NCBI GenBank assembly: GCA_029210875.1
Contig: JARGFJ010000025.1
Location: 1-33,797 of the forward strand
Reading direction: 5' to 3'
Source: Gammaproteobacteria bacterium
GTDB lineage: Bacteria > Pseudomonadota > Gammaproteobacteria > Nitrosococcales > Methylophagaceae
DNA: 33,797 bases
Within the stretch, counting starts at the first letter, position 1. Each line of letters opens with the position of its first letter. The notes beneath the pieces are model-generated. The model worked only from the letters and a program-made list of their open reading frames with translations. It ran no database searches and was not told where the DNA came from. Below are positions 1 to 11,396 of the stretch, one piece after another. Made by a program: the position numbers and the translations under genes.

Positions 1-82
1 CTACCACGTTGATAGGTTGGGTGTGGAAGTGCAGTAATGTATGAAGCTAACCAATACTAATTGCCCGTGAGGCTTGACCATA
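1..82 (+). rRNA. rrl: 23S rRNA, 3' end (partial)
   Basis: The first ~80 bases match the conserved 3' end of gammaproteobacterial 23S rRNA: the 'gttgataggttgggtgtg' block, 'gagctaacc'-like and 'actaat' blocks, and the closing 'ccgtgaggcttgacc'. The gene runs off the left edge. The 3' boundary is placed by analogy with E. coli and may be off by a few bases. The downstream order 23S-5S-terminator is that of the end of an rRNA operon. Confidence 0.95.
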
Positions 83-85
83 TAA

Positions 86-103
86 CCCCAAGATAACTTG
101 GGG
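86..103 (+). other. Perfect hairpin in the 23S-5S spacer
   Basis: CCCCAAG (86-92), loop ATAA, CTTGGGG (97-103) form a perfect 7-bp stem just after the 23S 3' end. There is no T-run, so it is not a terminator. A role in pre-rRNA processing or in isolating the 23S and 5S precursors is inferred. Confidence 0.6.
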
Positions 104-175
104 CGTTGACGAGACATAATGACGCTTTGCTTGATTACTTCCCTTTTTAGTTAGCGACTGCTAACAGCCAGTTTA

Positions 176-293
176 TGCTTGGCGGCCATAGCGAGTTGGT
201 ACCACCTGAACCCATCCCGAACTCAGAAGTGAAACGACTTAGCGCCGATGATAGTGTGGGAGTTCCCATGTGAAAGTAGGACACCGCCAAGCT
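176..293 (+). rRNA. rrf: 5S rRNA
   Basis: Complete 5S rRNA of about 118 nt. The terminal helix is visible: gcttggcgg at 177-185 is the exact complement of ccgccaagc at 284-292. Internal conserved blocks include the loop-C region 'cccgaactcagaagtgaaac' and 'gccgatgatagtgtggg'. It follows the 23S end by about 93 nt and is followed at once by a strong terminator, so it is the last gene of the operon; no tRNA follows it. Confidence 0.97.
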
Positions 294-304
294 TTTATAT
301 CAAG

Positions 305-335
305 AAAGCCCGTCTCTAACGAGACGGGCTTTTTT
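305..335 (+). terminator. Intrinsic terminator of the rRNA operon
   Basis: AGCCCGTCTC (307-316), loop TAAC, GAGACGGGCT (321-330) make a perfect 10-bp GC-rich stem, followed by a T-run to 335. It lies 12 nt after 5S. Confidence 0.95.
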
Positions 336-499
336 ATTGTCTAGTATTTAGCCTGTGGCCTAGGTCAGAGCGACATTAGCTATCTTCACAAGATCGTATT
401 GAAAGGTAAAATCAGTAAAATTAAGTGAATAAAAAATTATTCTAGAACCGCGACGATGATAGTAATTTCATATTAGCTGGGATTATTCTCGATTTTAAC

Positions 500-528
500 T
501 AGACTCGATCAGTCTTTACTGCTATGAT
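500..528 (+). promoter_or_regulatory. Candidate rho promoter with extended -10
   Basis: TAGACT (500-505) is a 4/6 match to the -35 element. A 17-bp spacer leads to TATGAT (523-528), preceded by TGC at 520-522, which is an extended -10. Transcription would start near 535 and leave a leader of about 90 nt before rho at 625. Long leaders are known for rho genes that are autoregulated by Rho-dependent termination. The rest of the 336-624 gap is AT-rich and shows no ORF. Confidence 0.5.
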
Positions 529-624
529 GCTTGCCAATTCTGAAAACAATCCCCCTTTAATAATCACAAGCGTCTAGCACGCGTCTAAATCTATTTCTAT
601 TAAAAAATCTCATCTAGGTAATAC

Positions 625-1884
625 ATGAATTTAACCGAACTAAAGAAGATGTCAGCTGCCGAGCTGATGGAACTCGCCATTTCAATGAAATTAGAAGGAT
701 TGGCAAGAAATCGTAAACAAGATTTAATTTTTGCAATTGTAAAAGCCCATGCGAAACAAGGTGATGATGTTTATACCACAGGGGTTTTAGAGTTACTCCC
801 TGACGGATTTGGTTTTTTACGTTCACCAGAAGCTTCTTATGTTGCAGGACCTGATGATGTATATGTTTCACCAAGTCAGATACGACGTTTTCATTTAAGA
901 ACGGGCGATACTATTAAGGGTAAGATTCGTTCTCCCAAAGATAGTGAACGCTATTTTGCATTAATCAAAGTTGAAGAACTCAACTATGAAAAACCAGAAA
1001 ATTCTAAAAATAAAGTTCCATTTGAAAACTTAACTCCTTTATTCCCAAATGAACGTTTTAGCTTAGAGCGTGGTAATGGGAGTACTGAGGATTTAACACC
1101 ACGTATTATTGATTTAGCCGCACCTATTGGTAAAGGACAACGTGCTTTAATCGTTGCGCCCCCAAAATCTGGTAAAACAATGATTTTACAAAGCGTTGCA
1201 CAATCGATCGCTGCAAACTATCCAGACAGTGATTTAATAGTCTTGTTAATCGATGAACGTCCAGAAGAAGTGACAGAGATGGAACGTTCAGTCATTGGTG
1301 AAGTTGTTTCAAGCACTTTTGATGAACCAGCATCGCGTCATGTTCAAGTTGCCGAAATGGTTATTGAAAAAGCAAAACGTCTCGTTGAACACAAGCGTGA
1401 TGTGGTTATTTTATTAGACTCAATAACACGTTTGGCTCGTGCATATAATACAGTTTCGCCATCTTCAGGTAAGGTGTTAACAGGTGGTGTTGATGCTAAT
1501 GCACTTCAACGTCCTAAACGATTCTTTGGTGCGGCTCGAAATATTGAAGAAGGTGGCAGTTTAACTATTATTGCTACTGCGCTTGTAGAAACAGGTTCAC
1601 GTATGGACGAGGTTATCTTTGAAGAGTTCAAGGGTACTGGTAATATGGAATTACAACTTGAACGTAAACTAGCTGATCGCCGTATCTACCCTGCAATCAA
1701 TGTCACGCGTTCTGGTACACGTAAAGAAGATTTATTGACTGATGCCGATGATTTACACAAATTGTGGATCTTGAGAAAACTGCTTGGACCAATGGATCCG
1801 CTTGAAGCTATGGAATTTTTGATGGATCGCTTAAAAGCAACTAAAACCAATGCTGAGTTCTTTGACACAATGAAGCAAGGCTAG
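625..1884 (+). CDS. rho: Transcription termination factor Rho
   Basis: Hexameric RNA-dependent ATPase that pulls nascent RNA out of the elongation complex. The length, 419 residues, equals E. coli Rho. The Rho_N helical region spans about 1-45. The cold-shock-like primary RNA-binding fold carries GFGFLRSP at 61-68. The P-loop APPKSGKT is at 178-185, and Walker [10 protein letters not shown] at 260-268 is followed by the arginine-rich ATPase core. The ATG is supported by an AGG at 616-618. It stands alone behind the rRNA terminator with its own probable promoter, and miaA follows after 13 nt. Nothing in the protein looks degenerate. Confidence 0.98.
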   Translation: MNLTELKKMSAAELMELAISMKLEGLARNRKQDLIFAIVKAHAKQGDDVYTTGVLELLPDGFGFLRSPEASYVAGPDDVYVSPSQIRRFHLRTGDTIKGKIRSPKDSERYFALIKVEELNYEKPENSKNKVPFENLTPLFPNERFSLERGNGSTEDLTPRIIDLAAPIGKGQRALIVAPPKSGKTMILQSVAQSIAANYPDSDLIVLLIDERPEEVTEMERSVIGEVVSSTFDEPASRHVQVAEMVIEKAKRLVEHKRDVVILLDSITRLARAYNTVSPSSGKVLTGGVDANALQRPKRFFGAARNIEEGGSLTIIATALVETGSRMDEVIFEEFKGTGNMELQLERKLADRRIYPAINVTRSGTRKEDLLTDADDLHKLWILRKLLGPMDPLEAMEFLMDRLKATKTNAEFFDTMKQG

Positions 1885-1897
1885 TTAAACCATATCA

Positions 1898-2851
1898 ATG
1901 TACTCATTACCACCGGCTCTTTTTATTATGGGGCCGACTGCAGCTGGCAAGACCGATTTGGCACTTCAGGTAGCACAACAGTTTCCCGTTGAGATCATCA
2001 GTGTAGATTCTGCTCTGGTCTACCGTGGTATGGATATTGGTACTGCAAAACCTGATAAACAGGTTTTAGAAAAGTATCCGCATCATTTAGTTGATATTAT
2101 CGATCCTACACAAAGCTACTCTGCCGGCAGTTTTCGCAAAGATGCCTTAGCATTAATGGACGATATCACTAAGCGAGGTAAAATTCCGTTATTGGTGGGT
2201 GGTACCATGTTGTATTTCAAAGCATTACAACAGGGGCTAGCGGAGCTACCCTCAGCCGATAGTTCTGTACGAGCACAGCTTGATCGAGACGCAGAGCAAT
2301 ATGGCTTAGGTTACTTGCATGATCGTTTAGCGAAAATAGACCCTATTTCGGCAGCACGTATCCACACAAATGACCCGCAACGCTTACAACGTGCATTAGA
2401 AGTTTATGAAATTACTGGTAAGTCACTAACTGAGCTCACACAAAATCAAACGACTTTGTTTCCATATCATGTATTTAAGATTATTCTAAGTCCATTCGAC
2501 CGTAAGGTTTTGCATTCGCGTATTGCTGCACGCTATAACGTAATGATTGAAAACGGTTTCATTGAGGAAGTGAAATCACTGTTAGATCGTGGCGATTGCC
2601 ATCAGGATTTACCCTCAATTCGTGCAGTTGGTTATCGTCAAGCATGGTCATTTTTAAATGGTGAGTACGATCAAGCTACATTAATTGATAAAGCGATCAT
2701 TGCTACCAGACAGATGGCTAAACGCCAGTTAACTTGGTTACGTGCTCAGAACGATGGAGTCTGGTTTGATAGTGGTCCTGACCTACCTGTTCAACAGGTG
2801 CTAACATATATAGCTGAACAATTAAAAGAATATGACTATAGTTTAAATTAA
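1898..2851 (+). CDS. miaA: tRNA dimethylallyltransferase MiaA
   Basis: Transfers a dimethylallyl group to the N6 of A37 in tRNAs that read UNN codons, the first step to ms2i6A. It has 317 residues, the usual size. The P-loop GPTAAGKT is at 12-19. The catalytic and substrate block DSALVYRGMDIGTAKP is at 37-52. The middle region that binds the tRNA anticodon loop, with QRLQRALEVYEITG, is intact. The ATG lacks a good ribosome-binding site and starts 13 nt after rho stops, so coupled translation is likely. The miaA-hfq-hflX-hflK-hflC order that follows is the classical gammaproteobacterial cluster. Confidence 0.97.
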   Translation: MYSLPPALFIMGPTAAGKTDLALQVAQQFPVEIISVDSALVYRGMDIGTAKPDKQVLEKYPHHLVDIIDPTQSYSAGSFRKDALALMDDITKRGKIPLLVGGTMLYFKALQQGLAELPSADSSVRAQLDRDAEQYGLGYLHDRLAKIDPISAARIHTNDPQRLQRALEVYEITGKSLTELTQNQTTLFPYHVFKIILSPFDRKVLHSRIAARYNVMIENGFIEEVKSLLDRGDCHQDLPSIRAVGYRQAWSFLNGEYDQATLIDKAIIATRQMAKRQLTWLRAQNDGVWFDSGPDLPVQQVLTYIAEQLKEYDYSLN

Positions 2852-2915
2852 TGCGCGTTCTGTTATTTAGAACACAACATAATAGCGAAACAATAATAAT
2901 AAATCGGAGAGTATT

Positions 2916-3140
2916 ATGGCAAAAGCACAGTCGTTACAAGACCCATTTCTAAATGCATTAAGACGTGAAAACGTGTCCGTTTCAATTTATTTAATGAATG
3001 GTATAAAACTACAAGGTCAAATTGATTCTTTTGATCAGTTTGTCATCCTACTTAAAAATACTGTTAATCAAATGGTTTATAAACATGCTATTTCAACGAT
3101 TGTACCAGCGCGTAATGTCACAATTAGCGCTGACGATTAA
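2916..3140 (+). CDS. hfq: RNA chaperone Hfq
   Basis: Sm-like hexameric protein that anneals small RNAs to mRNAs. It has only 74 residues, so it is essentially the Sm core without the long disordered C-terminal tail of the 102-residue E. coli protein. Proximal-face residues Q8, K56 and H57 (in YKHAIST, 55-61) and distal-face Y25 and K31 are present. On the rim, R16 and R17 are kept, but the third arginine position of E. coli (R19) is N19, so rim-mediated annealing may be weaker (inference). A clear GGAGAG ribosome site precedes the ATG. It lies between miaA and hflX as usual. Confidence 0.98.
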   Translation: MAKAQSLQDPFLNALRRENVSVSIYLMNGIKLQGQIDSFDQFVILLKNTVNQMVYKHAISTIVPARNVTISADD

Positions 3141-3153
3141 GGGAGTATATTGA

Positions 3154-4299
3154 TTGTTCGAACGTCCTGATAGCAATGCGGCTTTTGATGAGTCATCACA
3201 AAAAGAAGCGGTTATTTTAGTTCACCTTGATTTTAATGTTGGTGATTTTGCCGAATCAGAACAAGAGTTTATCGAATTGGTCGGCTCTACTGGTGCTAAT
3301 ATTGCCGCTATTGTTCACGGTAAACGTCAACGACCAGACTCCAAGTATTATGCTGGAACTGGCAAGGTTGAAGAAATCAGAGAACAGGTATTAGCGCATC
3401 ATGCCGCTCTCGTTATTTTTAATCATGAACTTTCACCGAGCCAAGAACGTAATCTTGAAAAAAAATTAGAATGTCGGGTGATAGCCAGAACGGGACTTAT
3501 TCTTGATATTTTCGCCAGACGTGCACGTTCACATGAAGGTAAATTGCAAGTTGAGTTAGCTCAGCTTCAGCATTTGTCTACAAGACTTGTTCGAGGCTGG
3601 ACTCACCTTGAGCGGCAAAAAGGTGGTATCGGTTTAAGAGGACCGGGTGAAACTCAGTTAGAAACGGATAGGCGTTTATTAGGACAACGTATCAAGTCAT
3701 TAAAAAAACGACTTGAGAAAGTGCAATCACAACGCGAGCAGGGTAGACGCTCACGTCAACGTAGCAATATTCCTGTTGTATCCTTAGTTGGTTATACCAA
3801 TATGGGCAAATCGACCTTATTTAATCGCATCACGACTTCGCAAGTGTATGCGGATGATCGTTTGTTTGCGACTCTGGATCCAACCTTAAGACGGTTGAAG
3901 TTACATGATACGCATACCTTGGTTATGGCTGATACGGTTGGTTTTATTCGACAATTACCGCATGATCTTGTTGAATCATTTAGCTCAACACTGGAAGAAA
4001 CCAGAGATGCGGCATTGCTGCTGCACGTTGTCGATGCTGGAGCAACCGATCGAGATGAATTAATGCAGCATGTTAATGATGTTTTGCAGCAAATTGACGC
4101 AAATGATGTTCCACAACTTATTGTTTGTAATAAGCTTGATAAATTAGAAGATCGTAAGCCACGCCTCGATCGTGACGAAAAAGGCAAAATAACACGCGTC
4201 TGGTTATCGGCGAAAACAGGTGATGGTGTAGAACTATTAAGACAAGCGCTTAAAGAGTATTTCCCACAACAACAAACACCAGTGGAACTTATTGACTAA
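3154..4299 (+). CDS. hflX: Ribosome-associated GTPase HflX, short form
   Basis: GTPase that splits stalled 70S ribosomes. The start is TTG at 3154: it has an AAGGGAG ribosome site 8 nt upstream, and its MFER N-terminus matches the MFDR start of E. coli HflX. The N-terminal nucleotide-binding domain (1-200) contains the HflX hallmark GLRGPGETQLETDRR at about 160-174. G motifs: GYTNMGKST 213-221, DTVGF 260-264, NKLD 326-329, SAK 352-354. The protein stops at 381 residues, so it lacks the ~45-residue C-terminal domain of the 426-residue E. coli protein. No continuation is seen in any frame after the stop. Confidence 0.96.
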   Translation: MFERPDSNAAFDESSQKEAVILVHLDFNVGDFAESEQEFIELVGSTGANIAAIVHGKRQRPDSKYYAGTGKVEEIREQVLAHHAALVIFNHELSPSQERNLEKKLECRVIARTGLILDIFARRARSHEGKLQVELAQLQHLSTRLVRGWTHLERQKGGIGLRGPGETQLETDRRLLGQRIKSLKKRLEKVQSQREQGRRSRQRSNIPVVSLVGYTNMGKSTLFNRITTSQVYADDRLFATLDPTLRRLKLHDTHTLVMADTVGFIRQLPHDLVESFSSTLEETRDAALLLHVVDAGATDRDELMQHVNDVLQQIDANDVPQLIVCNKLDKLEDRKPRLDRDEKGKITRVWLSAKTGDGVELLRQALKEYFPQQQTPVELID

Positions 4300-4317
4300 T
4301 CAACGGTTCCATAATCT

Positions 4318-4346
4318 GCGCTATGTCCGTAAAATAGCGCTTTTAT
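4318..4346 (+). terminator. Weak intrinsic terminator between hflX and hflK
   Basis: GCGCTAT (4318-4324), a 9-nt loop and ATAGCGC (4334-4340) form a perfect 7-bp stem, followed by TTTTATAT. The T-run is short, so termination is probably partial and would lower hflK-hflC relative to hflX. Confidence 0.6.
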
Positions 4347-4373
4347 ATAGAATATCTCACTTTGGAGAGCTTA

Positions 4374-5558
4374 ATGGCTTGGAATGAACCAGGTAAAGAC
4401 GAAAAGGATCCATGGGGCGGTCGTAACAATGACAATCCACCGGATCTGGATGAAGTAATTCGTAATCTACAACGTAAGTTAGGTGGATTATTTGGTGGTA
4501 ATGGATCAAGTTCAAATCAAGAGTCTCGGTCGAATGGTGGCTTTATTGGTTTAGGTTTGATTGCATTAGTTATATTTATTGTTTGGCTGCTATCAGGGAT
4601 CTATATTGTAGAGCCAGCACAACGTGGGGTTTTACTTCAATTTGGTGCGTATAAACAAACGACATTGCCCGGCCCACATTGGCATATTCCATACCCATTT
4701 GAACATGTTGAAATTGTAGATGTTGATCAGATCAGCAGTACTGAAATTGGTTATCGGTCAACTGGCGGTCGTATTGACAGTAGCATTCACTCAGAATCAT
4801 TAATGCTGACGAAAGATGAAAATATTGTTGATCTTAAAATTGCAGTTCAATATAAGATAAAAGATGCTGCACAGTATTTGTTTAATGTTAGAAATCCTGA
4901 TCTTACCCTACGTCAAATGACTGAAAGTTCAGTGCGTGAAACCGTTGGTAATTCTAAAATGGACTTTGTATTAACTGAAGGTCGAACTCAAGTTGCGAGT
5001 GAAATTCAACAATTATTGCAATCGCTTTTAGATACACATGAAACAGGATTGATTGTAACGGGCGTTAATTTGCAAGATGTACAACCACCCGATCAAGTTC
5101 AAGCAGCATTTGCTGATGTTGTAAAAGCACGTGAAGATTTAGTGCGTCAAAAAAATGAAGCTGAAGCCTATGCAAATGATATTGTGCCACGGGCGCGTGG
5201 TGCATCTTTCCGCTTAGTTCAAGAAGCTGAAGCTTATAAAGGTCAAATCATTGCCAAGGCAGAGGGTGAAACCAGTCGATTTTTACAAGTTATGGAAGAG
5301 TATGAAAAAGCACCAGCCATAACAAAAGAGCGCTTGTATATTGATACGATGGAATCGGTTTATTCACGAAGCCAAAAAGTCTTGGTGGATGTATCTAAAG
5401 ATAGTAACAATGTGTTGTATTTACCGTTGGATAGAATGCGTGGTTCACAAACTGTTGCTCCGACACGTATTGATTTAAGTAATTATCCAACAACGGGTTC
5501 AACCTCATCGAGTTCAACATCAGTTCGAGATGATGCCCGTAGTAGAGGGGGCCGATAA
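4374..5558 (+). CDS. hflK: HflK, FtsH-regulating SPFH membrane protein
   Basis: Forms with HflC the periplasmic-side HflKC complex that surrounds and modulates the FtsH protease. The ATG at 4374 is chosen because GGAGAG (4364-4369) sits 4 nt upstream and MAWNEPG matches HflK N-termini; an in-frame TTG at 4362 would overlap that ribosome site. The protein has 394 residues. It has a glycine/asparagine-rich cytosolic tail, one membrane segment (about residues 60-80, GFIGLGLIALVIFIVWLL), then an SPFH/band-7 domain starting at the EPAQRGVLLQFG block, a long charged helix and a low-complexity Ser/Thr/Arg C-terminus. hflC starts immediately after the stop. Confidence 0.97.
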   Translation: MAWNEPGKDEKDPWGGRNNDNPPDLDEVIRNLQRKLGGLFGGNGSSSNQESRSNGGFIGLGLIALVIFIVWLLSGIYIVEPAQRGVLLQFGAYKQTTLPGPHWHIPYPFEHVEIVDVDQISSTEIGYRSTGGRIDSSIHSESLMLTKDENIVDLKIAVQYKIKDAAQYLFNVRNPDLTLRQMTESSVRETVGNSKMDFVLTEGRTQVASEIQQLLQSLLDTHETGLIVTGVNLQDVQPPDQVQAAFADVVKAREDLVRQKNEAEAYANDIVPRARGASFRLVQEAEAYKGQIIAKAEGETSRFLQVMEEYEKAPAITKERLYIDTMESVYSRSQKVLVDVSKDSNNVLYLPLDRMRGSQTVAPTRIDLSNYPTTGSTSSSSTSVRDDARSRGGR

Positions 5559-6422
5559 ATGTCAGCACAAGCAAAATTTAATATATTTGTACTCATTGCA
5601 CTGCTATTTGTAGCGTTATCAAGTGTGTTTTTTGTTGATCAGCGTGAGCGTGTTTTATTACTACGTTTAGGTCAAATTGAACGTTCTGATTATCAACCGG
5701 GACTACATTTTAAAATTCCATTTTTTGATGAGATCCGTCGTTTTGATGGTCGTGTATTATCGTTAGATTCAACACCGGCGGGTTATCTTACAGGTGAAAA
5801 GAAAAATCTATTAGTTGATTCGTTCATTTTATGGCGTATTGCTAATGTTGCTGATTATTTCACAGCCATGAGTGGTGATGAAAATAAAGCCAAAGATCGT
5901 ATATCACAGATCATCAAAGATAATCTACGTGGTGAATTCGGTAAGCGGACAATACAAGAGGTTGTGTCAGGTGATCGTGCGGCAATGGTAGCTGACATTA
6001 TCAAAAGTGCTAATAAATCTGTTGCTGATTTTGGTATCGAAATTGTAAATGTACGCATTAAGCGTATTGATCTTCCTACCGAAGTGAGTTCATCTGTTTA
6101 TACTCGAATGGAAGCAGAACGTGAGCGCGTTGCTAAAGAATTACGCTCACAAGGTGCAGAAGAAGCTGAAAAAATTCGTTCAGATGCTGATCGTCAAAGA
6201 ACCATTTTATTGGCTGAAGCTAAACGTGCTGCTGAAGTACTTCGAGGTGAAGGTGACGCCCAAGCCACTGATATATACGCTAAAGCATATGGTCAGAATA
6301 GTGACTTTTATTCATTTTATCGACGCTTAACAGCATACGGTAACGTATTTAACGGTGATGATATGTTGGTGATCGAACCTAAAGGTGATTTTTTCAACCG
6401 TTTTGGTAGCGCACAAGATTAA
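5559..6422 (+). CDS. hflC: HflC, FtsH-regulating SPFH membrane protein
   Basis: Partner of HflK in the HflKC complex around FtsH. It has 287 residues. The N-terminal membrane anchor (about 8-26, FIVL-type hydrophobic stretch) is followed by the band-7 domain beginning DQRERVLLLRLGQI. A long heptad-like helix (about 185-235, rich in AEREREVAKELRSQGAEEAE-type charge) builds the cage wall. The ATG directly abuts the hflK stop (TAA then ATG), with a G-rich ribosome site inside the hflK end at 5545-5551, so the two are made in stoichiometric balance. Confidence 0.97.
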   Translation: MSAQAKFNIFVLIALLFVALSSVFFVDQRERVLLLRLGQIERSDYQPGLHFKIPFFDEIRRFDGRVLSLDSTPAGYLTGEKKNLLVDSFILWRIANVADYFTAMSGDENKAKDRISQIIKDNLRGEFGKRTIQEVVSGDRAAMVADIIKSANKSVADFGIEIVNVRIKRIDLPTEVSSSVYTRMEAERERVAKELRSQGAEEAEKIRSDADRQRTILLAEAKRAAEVLRGEGDAQATDIYAKAYGQNSDFYSFYRRLTAYGNVFNGDDMLVIEPKGDFFNRFGSAQD

Positions 6423-6429
6423 TTAAATA

Positions 6430-6627
6430 GTGAATGATGCGTTACTAAATAGTCTTTGGGTGGCTTCGGCATTAATGTTGGTGATTGAAGGTATTATGCC
6501 TTTTCTAAATCCAAATGCTTTTCGTCGCGCATTATTACAAATGGCTAACATGCAAGATATGCAATTGAGAACAATTGGTTTGTTCAGCATGATTTTGGGT
6601 GTGGTTATACTTTATTGGGTACATTGA
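6430..6627 (+). CDS. DUF2065 / YjeT family small membrane protein
   Basis: Function unknown. It is a 65-residue protein with two predicted membrane helices: about 7-25 (SLWVASALMLVIEGIMPFL) and about 47-64 (GLFSMILGVVILYWVH). The motif LxxxxLxLVxEGxxPFxxPxxxRRxLxQMAxM is that of the YjeT/DUF2065 family, which typically lies right after hflC as here. The start is GTG at 6430, 7 nt after hflC; there is no clear ribosome site, so coupling is likely. Role in the HflKC/FtsH system is suggested only by location. Confidence 0.88.
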   Translation: MNDALLNSLWVASALMLVIEGIMPFLNPNAFRRALLQMANMQDMQLRTIGLFSMILGVVILYWVH

Positions 6628-6631
6628 TCAG

Positions 6632-9107
<2,476 letters not shown>

Positions 9108-9131
9108 TAAAACAGTGATATCGCAATTTCC

Positions 9132-9158
9132 AAAATGCCCTCAGATGAGGGCATTTTT
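9132..9158. terminator. Bidirectional terminator between purA and the convergent dehydrogenase
   Basis: AAATGCCCTC (9133-9142), loop AGAT, GAGGGCATTT (9147-9156) form a perfect 10-bp stem with A-rich left and T-rich right flanks. It can therefore stop both the hisZ-purA transcript and the convergent gene ending at 9168. Confidence 0.9.
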
Positions 9159-9167
9159 AGTTGTGCT

Positions 9168-10022
9168 TTAGTGAACTATGCCTGAATACAATGCTGAATA
9201 GTCTGTATTAGCTAAGCCTTGTTCCAGCGTTTTATTGAGTAGTTTTTCAATTCCTTCGAGTCCACTCACATCAAGTCCCAATGATTTTGCAACGTCTAAA
9301 AACAGCGTGACATCTTTGGCGAGATGTTTGGTTGGAAAGTTAGGGTTGGCATAATCTTGCTGCAACATCCGATCGAGTTTTTTATCAAAAGTGGGTGCAT
9401 ATAACGCACTTTCTCGCACTATTTGCATAAACTGCTCAGTTTCTATGCCTTGTTTTTGAACGAGGGCAAGACTCAATGCAAAACTGGCGGTTAATCCGGC
9501 AATAAGTTGATTCATGGCTAATTTTACAGCGGCACCTTGTCCGATATCACCAATATATCGTGGCATAGCTCCAATAAGATTAAGTAAAGGTAAGGCCTCA
9601 TCAAAATCAGTTTTATCGCCCCCAGCCATTAAGATCAGCTTACCTGTTCGTGCTTCTGGCAGGCTACCCAGAACAGGACATTCCAAATAACGTCCTTGTA
9701 AAGACGTTATTCGTTGAGCTATTGAACGTGATTGTTCCGGTGCAATTGTGCCCATTTGAATGAATAGCCTATTGTTGAACGATGCTGGATCGATAGTATC
9801 AAGCACATCATTGATTGCGACAGCATCGCTCAACATAAGTAAACAATAGTCATTTTGTTCAACAACTGCTTGCGCTGAACTGAAAACAGTTGCCCCTGAT
9901 TGCGCTAAAATTTCCACTTTGTCTGGTGTTCGATTGAATACAGATAATGATACACCTTCAGCAATAAGATGCTCAGCAAGTGCTTGTCCCATCAGACCTA
10001 TTCCGATAAGTGCTATATTCAT
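9168..10022 (-). CDS. NADP-dependent beta-hydroxyacid dehydrogenase family protein (GLYR / 3-hydroxyisobutyrate dehydrogenase-like)
   Basis: Probable NAD(P)H-linked reductase of small 2- or 3-oxo acids or semialdehydes. It has 284 residues. The Rossmann motif GIGLMG is at 7-12. NRT at 30-32 follows the second strand; an arginine here favours NADP. The substrate-binding stretch CPVLGSLPEARTGKL (115-129) resembles the glyoxylate/succinic-semialdehyde reductase branch rather than true HIBADH. The catalytic lysine is K167 in GAAVKLAMNQ. It stands alone on the minus strand, convergent with purA and divergent from glyA, so context gives no pathway. Exact substrate unknown; imine-reductase-like activity is also possible. 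Confidence 0.88.
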   Translation of the reverse strand: MNIALIGIGLMGQALAEHLIAEGVSLSVFNRTPDKVEILAQSGATVFSSAQAVVEQNDYCLLMLSDAVAINDVLDTIDPASFNNRLFIQMGTIAPEQSRSIAQRITSLQGRYLECPVLGSLPEARTGKLILMAGGDKTDFDEALPLLNLIGAMPRYIGDIGQGAAVKLAMNQLIAGLTASFALSLALVQKQGIETEQFMQIVRESALYAPTFDKKLDRMLQQDYANPNFPTKHLAKDVTLFLDVAKSLGLDVSGLEGIEKLLNKTLEQGLANTDYSALYSGIVH

Positions 10023-10130
10023 GATTAATTAATTCCACATTAGAGTAATAAAAATAGTTTACGCCATAGAAGCCTAGGGCGTAGTGAGATAGAATAACGC
10101 ATTATTTTACAGTAGAAACAGGGGAATGCT

Positions 10131-11384
10131 GTGTACAAGAAAAACATGACCATTGCTGGTTTTGATGATGAGTTATTCAGCGCGATAGAAGCCGAAAATC
10201 AACGCCAAGAAGATCATATTGAATTGATTGCATCTGAAAACTACACCAGCCCACGCGTTATGGAAGCTCAAGGCTCGTCACTTACTAATAAATATGCTGA
10301 AGGTTATCCTGGCAAACGTTATTACGGTGGTTGTGAATATGTTGATAAAGCAGAAGTACTTGCAATTGACCGTGCTAAAGCCTTATTTGGCGCAGATTAT
10401 GCCAATGTGCAGCCGCACTCAGGTTCACAAGCAAATGCCGCTGTTTATCTTGCATTATTACAAGCGGGCGATACTATTTTAGGTATGAGTCTGGCGCATG
10501 GTGGTCACTTGACACATGGTTCTAAAGTCAGTGCATCAGGCAAAATTTATAATGCAATTGCTTATGGATTAAACCCTGAAACCGGTGAAATTGATTACGA
10601 CGAAGTAGCGCGTTTAGCCAAAGAACATCAGCCTAAAATGGTTATAGCTGGTTTCTCAGCGTATTCCCGTGTGGTTGATTGGCAGCGTTTCCGTGATATT
10701 GCAGATTCTATCGGTGCCTATTTGCTGGTTGATATGGCGCATGTGGCTGGTTTAGTAGCCGCTGGCGTTTATCCAAGCCCTGTTCAAATCGCCGATGTGA
10801 CAACAACAACAACACATAAAACATTACGTGGTCCTCGTGGCGGTTTAATTTTAGCCAAAGCCAATCAAGAAATTGAAAAGAAATTAAATTCAGCGGTGTT
10901 CCCTGGCTTTCAAGGTGGCCCTTTAATGCATGTCATTGCTGCTAAAGCGGTTGCATTTAAAGAAGCAATGTTGCCTGAGTTCCAAACATATCAACAACAA
11001 GTTGTTAAAAATGCCAGAGTCATGGCTGATGTGTTTATGAAACGTGGTTATGATGTGGTTTCTAAAGGAACAGACGATCACTTATTCCTGGTAAGTTTTA
11101 TTGAAGCTGGCTTAACAGGTAAAGAGGTGGATGCGTGGTTGGGTGATTCCAATATCACAATCAACAAAAACTCTGTACCAAACGATCCACAATCTCCATT
11201 TGTTACATCTGGTATTCGCGTTGGTACACCAGCAGTTACAACACGGGGTTTTAAAGAGAAAGAGTGTGAGGATCTTGCCAACTGGATGTGTGATGTCATT
11301 GATAGCCGTGGTAGTGCCACAGTTATGGATGAAGTCAAACAAAAAGTATTAGCTGTGTGCAAAACATTCCCTGTTTACGCATAA
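10131..11384 (+). CDS. glyA: Serine hydroxymethyltransferase GlyA
   Basis: PLP enzyme that interconverts serine and glycine with tetrahydrofolate and supplies one-carbon units. It has 417 residues. The PLP lysine is K230 in [26 protein letters not shown] (31-41) and [15 protein letters not shown] (53-67) are intact. The GTG at 10131 is chosen because AGGGG (10120-10124) lies 6 nt upstream; the in-frame ATG at 10146 has no such site. A TAGAAT (10090-10095) upstream could be its -10, without a convincing -35. nrdR follows after 12 nt, a very common pairing. Confidence 0.97.
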   Translation: MYKKNMTIAGFDDELFSAIEAENQRQEDHIELIASENYTSPRVMEAQGSSLTNKYAEGYPGKRYYGGCEYVDKAEVLAIDRAKALFGADYANVQPHSGSQANAAVYLALLQAGDTILGMSLAHGGHLTHGSKVSASGKIYNAIAYGLNPETGEIDYDEVARLAKEHQPKMVIAGFSAYSRVVDWQRFRDIADSIGAYLLVDMAHVAGLVAAGVYPSPVQIADVTTTTTHKTLRGPRGGLILAKANQEIEKKLNSAVFPGFQGGPLMHVIAAKAVAFKEAMLPEFQTYQQQVVKNARVMADVFMKRGYDVVSKGTDDHLFLVSFIEAGLTGKEVDAWLGDSNITINKNSVPNDPQSPFVTSGIRVGTPAVTTRGFKEKECEDLANWMCDVIDSRGSATVMDEVKQKVLAVCKTFPVYA

Positions 11385-11396
11385 ACGGTTGATATC

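Noticed and set aside
2857-2873. Hairpin GTTCT/AGAAC after miaA as a terminator
   Set aside because: Only 5 bp and no T-run; hfq is normally co-transcribed.
3792-4187. 131-codon open frame antisense to hflX
   Set aside because: Lies wholly within a well-conserved gene, is serine- and cysteine-rich as expected for an antisense shadow, and has no family-like motif.
4300-4346. Frameshifted tail of hflX
   Set aside because: No frame downstream encodes residues like the E. coli C-terminal domain; the region is a terminator-like hairpin.
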